Shown here piece by piece: positions 58,860 through 64,000 of a DNA stretch of 64,000 nt. Position numbers and translations under genes: made by a program. Where the stretch lies: contig NC_069361.1 in the NCBI RefSeq assembly GCF_021730395.1, positions 69,139,001 to 69,203,000 on the forward strand, in the 5' to 3' direction. This stretch comes from Mercenaria mercenaria. Taxonomy: Eukaryota > Mollusca > Bivalvia > Venerida > Veneridae. The notes beneath the pieces are model-generated. The model did no database searches, was not told the origin of the DNA, and worked only from the letters and a program-made list of their open reading frames with translations. Position 1 is the stretch's first letter. The number at the start of each line of letters is the position of its first letter.

Positions 58860-59690
58860 ACCCCCGCCACTGTTATGGATAGTGACCTTGAGCTGTGACC
58901 TTAACCTTGAACTGACATGACTGACTTATGAATTCTGCACATCATCTTGATGAGTTGATCATTTGACCAAAGTTTCATGAAAATCCTTCAAGGGGTTTAG
59001 GAGATACAGAGCTCAAACCTTTGACCTTGAGTTGTGACCTTGACCTTGAGTTGACATAGCTGAATCATGAGTTTGTTGATGTGGTAATCATTTGGTCTAA
59101 GTTTAATGAAAATCCTTTAAGGGGTTTAGGAGATACAGAGTGGACACAAAATGAAAGACTCAAACCTTCATAAACTTGACCTTGAGCTGGCATGGCTAAC
59201 TCATAGGTTCTGCATATTATCTTAATGAGGTGATCATTTGACCCAGGTTTCATGAAAATCCTTCAAGGGGTTTAGGAGATACAGAGGGGACACAAAATGG
59301 AAGGCTCAAACCTTTTATCCCAAGTTGTGGCCTTGACCTTGAGCCAACATGGCTGTTTCATAAGTTCTACACATCGTCTTGATGAAGTGATAATTTGACC
59401 CAAGTTTCATGAAAATCTTTAAGAGGTTTAGGAGATACAGAGCGGACACGAAATGGAAGGCTAAAACCTTTGACCTTGAGTTGTGACCTTGACCTTCAGC
59501 CGACATGGCAACTCATTAGACCTGCACATCGTGTTGATGTGACCATTTGACCAAAGTTTCATGAAAATCCTTCAAGGCGTTTAGGAGATATGGACCGGAC
59601 ACGAAAGTGTTACGGACGGACGGACGGACGGATGGACGGAGACCATTCCTATATCCCCCACCTCCCCCTAATAATGCATATGTTACACAT
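58860..59690 (+). mobile_element. Helentron-like element, 150-bp core repeats and ACGG run
   Basis: Five units of about 128-155 bp each contain 'gaccttgaccttgagctgac', 'tcatgaaaatccttcaaggg' and 'gtttaggagatacagagcgg'. A run of ACGG at 59612-59640 and 'attcctatatccccca' follow, the standard 3' part of this bivalve family. No coding frame. Confidence 0.75.
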
Positions 59691-59859
59691 TTATGCCACT
59701 AACACCTGATCAACTAAGGCTATCACTGAAGTCGATTAATACTCCCAAACCTCAATTTGATAAAAAGAAAGTAAAACGTTGTCATCATGACTTTTGAATT
59801 TTAGGTGTGACCTTGACCTTGGACCTAGTGATCTGAGGTAATTGTGTCTGCTCGACTAT

Positions 59860-60850
59860 AAGGAAAATGTTTAACAAGATATTGTTATTATTATAAGTAA
59901 GTGTGGGAGATCGAAAAGGAGATTTTTATCCTTTTTCTGGAGGGGACGGGGGTTAGAGGCGAAGGTAAAGGTTCGGTGAAATGGGGTGGAGGAGGTAGGC
60001 GAAGACAGCGGAGTAGGGGAGTTGATGGAAACATGAATTATGTTTTTGTATGGAACGCATTTTTGGGTGGGTGTCGGAAGGAACATAGATGAAGTGTGGG
60101 TTTAGGATAGGACATGAGGAATACCAGTTCTAAGAAACGTTATGAGATATAAGTCAAATTGAGAAATGTGCCACAAGACTTTAACCAATACTGTTACAAA
60201 ATCTGACCCCAGTAACCTTGACCTTTGAGCAACCTGACCCTAAACAAAAAGATTTCTGCCTCGTTCTAAGATCAATCCTTATGTGAGGTTATATTGTGAA
60301 ATTGAGAAGCTTATCATGAAACTTTAACCAGCACTATCACAATATTTAAGCCAGTGACTTCGACATTTAGGATACTTGTTCCTAAACTAATACATATAGA
60401 TGTCTTTCCCTTACCAAGACCAACACTTATGTGAAGTTTGATGTTAATAAGGGCAGTAGTAAGAAGATATAGTGACACTGAGAAGCTTGTCCTAAAATTT
60501 TAACTTTCAATGCAACGGTGACAGTGACACAGACGCCAAGGCAAGTACAGTAATCCTCCTTATTCTTCAAACAGTCGAGCTAAATATTTTCAAAGCCGTT
60601 TAGACAATATAGAGCGGACATGAAGCTAAGCTATTTGACCTTTGACCTCCACGAGTAACCTTGACCTTGGGCCTTGTGACCTAGGTTGAGCGCTCTGTAC
60701 ATCGTCTTGATGTGGTTTATAATTTATGTCAGTTTTATGAAAATCATCCCAGCGGCCATGGTGGACAAATGAACGGACGGACGGATGGACTGGACATGCG
60801 TGACTCCAACATAGTCCAATGTACTTTGTACGTTGGGGTATAATTATATA
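59860..60850 (+). mobile_element. second ACGG-type Helentron-like element, degenerate
   Basis: Contains 'gtgaccttgaccttg'-type words, 'catcgtcttgatgtgg', 'tttatgaaaatcatcc', an ACGGACGGACGG run at about 60773 and the end 'actttgtacgttggggtata'. Core repeats are strongly diverged. 5' limit uncertain. Confidence 0.55.
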
Positions 60851-60854
60851 CATG

Positions 60855-61150
60855 TTAACTTATGTCTAATTTGTTTAATTAAGCTTTTGTCATGGCGGCT
60901 GTAGTGGTGTCATGCTATATGCTTGTGCCAGGTCTGTCGTGGATTTATCATACTTGGTTCTTTCTTCTGCATATATTTCTCACTAGAGTGTTTGAAATCA
61001 ATCTGAAAATGATGACAAATAATTAGGATAAAAATACTTCAAGATGTAACTTAAAGGTAAAATCAACTTAAACCATATCTTCCATTTTTTTTCTTCTCAG
61101 AATAATCAGTAGAACTATATATCTCCCCTTCTTTTGCAGGAGAAAAAACT
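60855..61150. other. spacer between elements
   Basis: Nothing recognised. Confidence 0.4.
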
Positions 61151-61359
61151 GACAAGAGCTGTCACAGGAGACAGTACGCTCGACTATTTTGATGCTGGAT
61201 AAAGAAACGGGGCGCATCAAAGGAAGCTGGAGCTGTCACCGTAGTGTTAAATGACTCTGATGTTGGATTTAGATATTGCACAATAGCTTGAGTCTGTGTC
61301 AAAAAATCAAGTTATAAGAAAGATAAAGATAAAGTGTATCAACACACTAAATAAGTATA

Positions 61360-62081
61360 CCGTATAGCGGGTTATTTCTGCGGTCAAAATATTCTGCGTT
61401 TTGGCCCCAAAAATTGTGAAACAAATTTCTGCGTGTTTAATTTCTGCGTTTTCACATAAAAGGAAGAGAAATTTCTGCGTTTATGATGCCAAAGAGGAGG
61501 TAGTTCCTCGCATGATCGGGCGTTGTGAGAATGATAGCGTATGAAAACAACAAACTAAATTACCGGTAACTGTTGTAAAATAACTTTGCATTTAATGAAA
61601 ACATTGTAGGATACAATAACATGTGAATTGAAAAAATATGAGTACAACAACAATTGCACATGCACAACTACAAGCTACGGTATATCGGCATAACGGTTAT
61701 ACTTATATAAAGGTTATTAAAGTATAGTTCGGAAGATATTTATTACAAGGGTTTAATAAGAATAACACAACTGAAATTCACTCAATTATTTCATTCACAG
61801 AAGAAAAATGTTTTCTGAGGTATTAACAGTTAGGGCTTTGATTGACCATCACACCTAATTATACAATTATCGGTAATTGTCAGATTGTGACGGTAATTTC
61901 CAATAATTACTTCGGATTACCTAGGGAAACATAACATGAAACAACGTTGGGGAAAATGCAGTTTTTTTTGCGTTTTAAATTTTTGCTGGATGAATATTCT
62001 GCTGGAAATATTTTTGCGATTCTACCGAGAGACCGCAGAAACGCAGAAATATTCCCCCCGTAGAAATAACCCGCTATACGG
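61360..62081. mobile_element. TA-flanked MITE (Tc1/mariner-like) inside the outer element
   Basis: Ends CCGTATAGCGGGTTATTTCT and the exact inverse, each next to TA (61358-61359 and 62082-62083). The subterminal parts repeat 'tttctgcgtttt' words. 722 bp, no transposase. Confidence 0.85.
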
Positions 62082-62427
62082 TAGTTATAAGCAAAAAGGG
62101 GGGTGCATAATTCATACATTATTGATGCAAGAGTTATCACCTTGTGTCATATGATGTGGTTGATGATGTGTTACATCTGCTTTAAGTCTGAATTAAATCC
62201 ATTTAGTAATAACGGAGATAGAGTGAAAGTGTACCAAAACATTAACCTGAAATTCTAAGTGAAATGGGGGAATAATTCATGAAATACTGGTGTTCGAGTT
62301 GTGCACCTTGTGTCATATGATGTGGGTGATAAGGTGAACAACTATTTTAAGTTTGAATCAAATTTGTTTAGTAATAACTGAGATAGAGTAATAGCGCACC
62401 AAAACTTCAACCTGATGTTCTAAGTAA

Positions 62428-63056
62428 CAAGAGCTGTCCGTAAGACAACGCGCTCGACTTTTCTCAGTGCTTGACTCTGAATTAGAGCTTTGCCAGTAAA
62501 AAAAATCCAAGTTAGAAAGGGACATAACTCTGTAAAAAATCAAACCAGAGCTATGGATATTGTGTCTCCTGGTGTAGACTTTGATAGTAAATAACTATTT
62601 CGAGTTTCAAGTCAAAAGCTTTGATAGTAACATAGATATTTTACTTTATCAAAAATTTTAACAAAAAAAAAATCTAAGTTAAAAAGGGGCATAATTCTGT
62701 CAAAATTCAAATCAGAGTTAAGGGAATTATTTCTCCTGGTATAAACTTTGATGGTAAATAAATATTTTAAGTTTCAAGTCAAAAGCTTTGATAGTAACAG
62801 AGATATTTGACTTTATCAAAAACTTTAACCAAAAATTCCAAGTTAAAAAGGTGCATAATTCTGTCAAAATTCAAATCAGAGTTATATGCATTGTGTAGAC
62901 TTTGATAGTAAATAACTATTTTAAGTTTTAAGGCAATACCTTTGATAGTAACAGAGATATTTGACTTTATCCAATACTTTAACAAACGGCGACGCCGACG
63001 CCGACGCCGGGGCGAGTGCAATAGCTCTCCTTTTTCTTCGAAAAGTCGAGCTAAAA
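62428..63056 (+). mobile_element. inner Helentron-like element
   Basis: It starts 'agagctgtccgtaagacaac' with 'gcgctcgact' and ends 'gacgccgacgccgacgccgg', 'atagctctcctttttcttcg' and 'aaaagtcgagctaaaa'. Two to three 160-bp units with 'ggggcataattctgtcaaaa' and 'agctttgatagtaacagaga' lie inside. It sits within the outer element's phrase 'taagtaa|aaggggacataatt', which shows it inserted after the outer one was in place. Confidence 0.8.
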
Positions 63057-64000
63057 GGGGAGATAATTCATGAAATACTGGTGCAAAAGTTATGGCTCTT
63101 GTGTCATATGATCATTGAATCAAATCCATTTAGTAATAACTAAAATAGTGGAAATGCATCAAAATTAACCTTAAATTCTAAGTAAAAGGGGACATAATTC
63201 ATGAAAAATTGGTGCAAGAGTTATGCACCTTGTGTCATACGATGTGGATGATAAGGTAGAACAACTATTGTAAGTTTGAATCAAATCCATTTAGTAATAA
63301 CTGAGATAGAGTGATAGTACACCAAAACTTTAACCTGAAATTCTAAACAAAAGTGTGTGTGTGTGGGGGGGGGGGGTGTAAATCATTATATATTGGTACC
63401 AGAGTTATGAACCTTGTGTCATACGATGTGGATGATAAGGTAGAACAACTTTTTTTTTTAGGTTTGAATCAAATCCATTTAGTAATAACTGAGATAGAGT
63501 GATAGTACACCAAAACTTTAACCTGAAATTCTAAGTAAAAGTGGGAGGGTAATTCATTATTTTTACCAGAGTTATGAACCTTGTGTCATATGATGTTGGA
63601 GATGATGTGGAACAACTGCTTTCAGTCTGAATCAAATCCATGTAGTAATGATTAAGATATAGTGAAAGTGCATCAAAACTTTAACTTCTAAGTAAAAATG
63701 GGTTTAATTTATGAAATATTGGTGAGAGTTATGGCCCTTGTGACATATCATGTGAGTGATGATGAGGAATAACTATTTTAAGTTTGAAACAAATCCATCA
63801 TGCAATTACACTGATAAAGAGTAAAAGGATGAAGTGTAAAAAAAAAAAAACTTTAACCAAGGTGGGGACGCGGAAGGACGCCGACGCTGACGCCGGGTTG
63901 AGTAGGATAGCTCTCCATACACTTCGTATAGCCGAGCTAAAAGCTGGGGATAGAACATCTGACAAAAGTCAGCATATTAACAACAAAGATAATTTGACAA

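Larger units (their letters stand above)
61153..63941 (+). mobile_element. outer Helentron-like element carrying two insertions
   Basis: The 5' end reads 'agagctgtcacaggagacag' with 'tacgctcgact'; the 3' end has 'gacgccgacgctgacgccgg' and 'atagctctccatac...cgtatagccgagctaaaa'. Between are several units of about 160 bp with 'aaggggacataattcatgaa', 'gcaccttgtgtcatatgatg' and 'agtttgaatcaaatccattt'. It is interrupted by the elements at 61360 and 62428. A GT/poly(G) run at 63356-63376 lies in one unit. No coding frame. Confidence 0.75.

Overview
The window is animal DNA, AT-rich and gene-poor, and most likely from a bivalve mollusc, possibly a clam. Three things point there. Host genes are split into short exons with phase-matched GT-AG or GC-AG introns. 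There are several tRNA-derived SINEs with the 3' tail ending in a 'cgttaaac' word. There are many tandem-repeat-cored elements (pearl/Helentron-like, with ACGG or GACGCC runs near the 3' end) and palindromic MITEs typical of bivalve genomes. No bacterial operon, CRISPR array, rRNA or functional tRNA gene was seen. The species cannot be fixed without a search.

Layout. 0-2.1 kb: repeats. 2.1-4.6 kb: a TATA-box-to-polyA unit with a tyrosine-recombinase region followed by an SGNH-hydrolase-like frame, with no reverse transcriptase beside it. 4.7-12.3 kb: a 107-bp tandem repeat, two TTAA-flanked inverted-repeat elements and a truncated LINE. 12.8-14.5 kb (+): the 3' end of a gene with one EGF-like exon and a last exon ending in a hydrophobic segment. 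16.9-27.7 kb (-): the best-supported gene, a complete eight-exon SLC22-type transporter (about 504 residues) with all junctions in phase. It has a GC-AG first intron and one exon a single base short. Its introns hold a SINE, a minisatellite, small DNA elements and a 624-bp foldback palindrome next to a 5' splice site. The two genes converge.

28-43 kb: mostly repeats, with tentative exons: a small type II membrane protein start (about 34.1-35.3 kb, -), an unrecognised multi-exon gene with a start codon at 40,537 (-), and a short secreted-peptide-like frame (38.4 kb, +). 43.9-48.3 kb: a DNA element with 14-bp matching ends, split by a 3-kb LINE. 50.4-51.7 kb: a candidate exon on + and, on -, Ig-like candidate exons and the last exon of a RING protein. 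52.4-55.3 kb: a roughly 83-bp minisatellite with a 416-bp higher-order period, starting directly behind a dispersed repeat that recurs at 0.43 kb. 55.6-64 kb: pearl/Helentron-like elements, one carrying both a TA-flanked MITE and a second Helentron-like element inside it.

The transporter and EGF/hydrophobic-tail protein would act at the cell surface and the RING protein in ubiquitin transfer, but nothing in the window ties them into one pathway. The tentative exons rest on splice signals and open frames only; similar patterns occur by chance, so their confidences are low.
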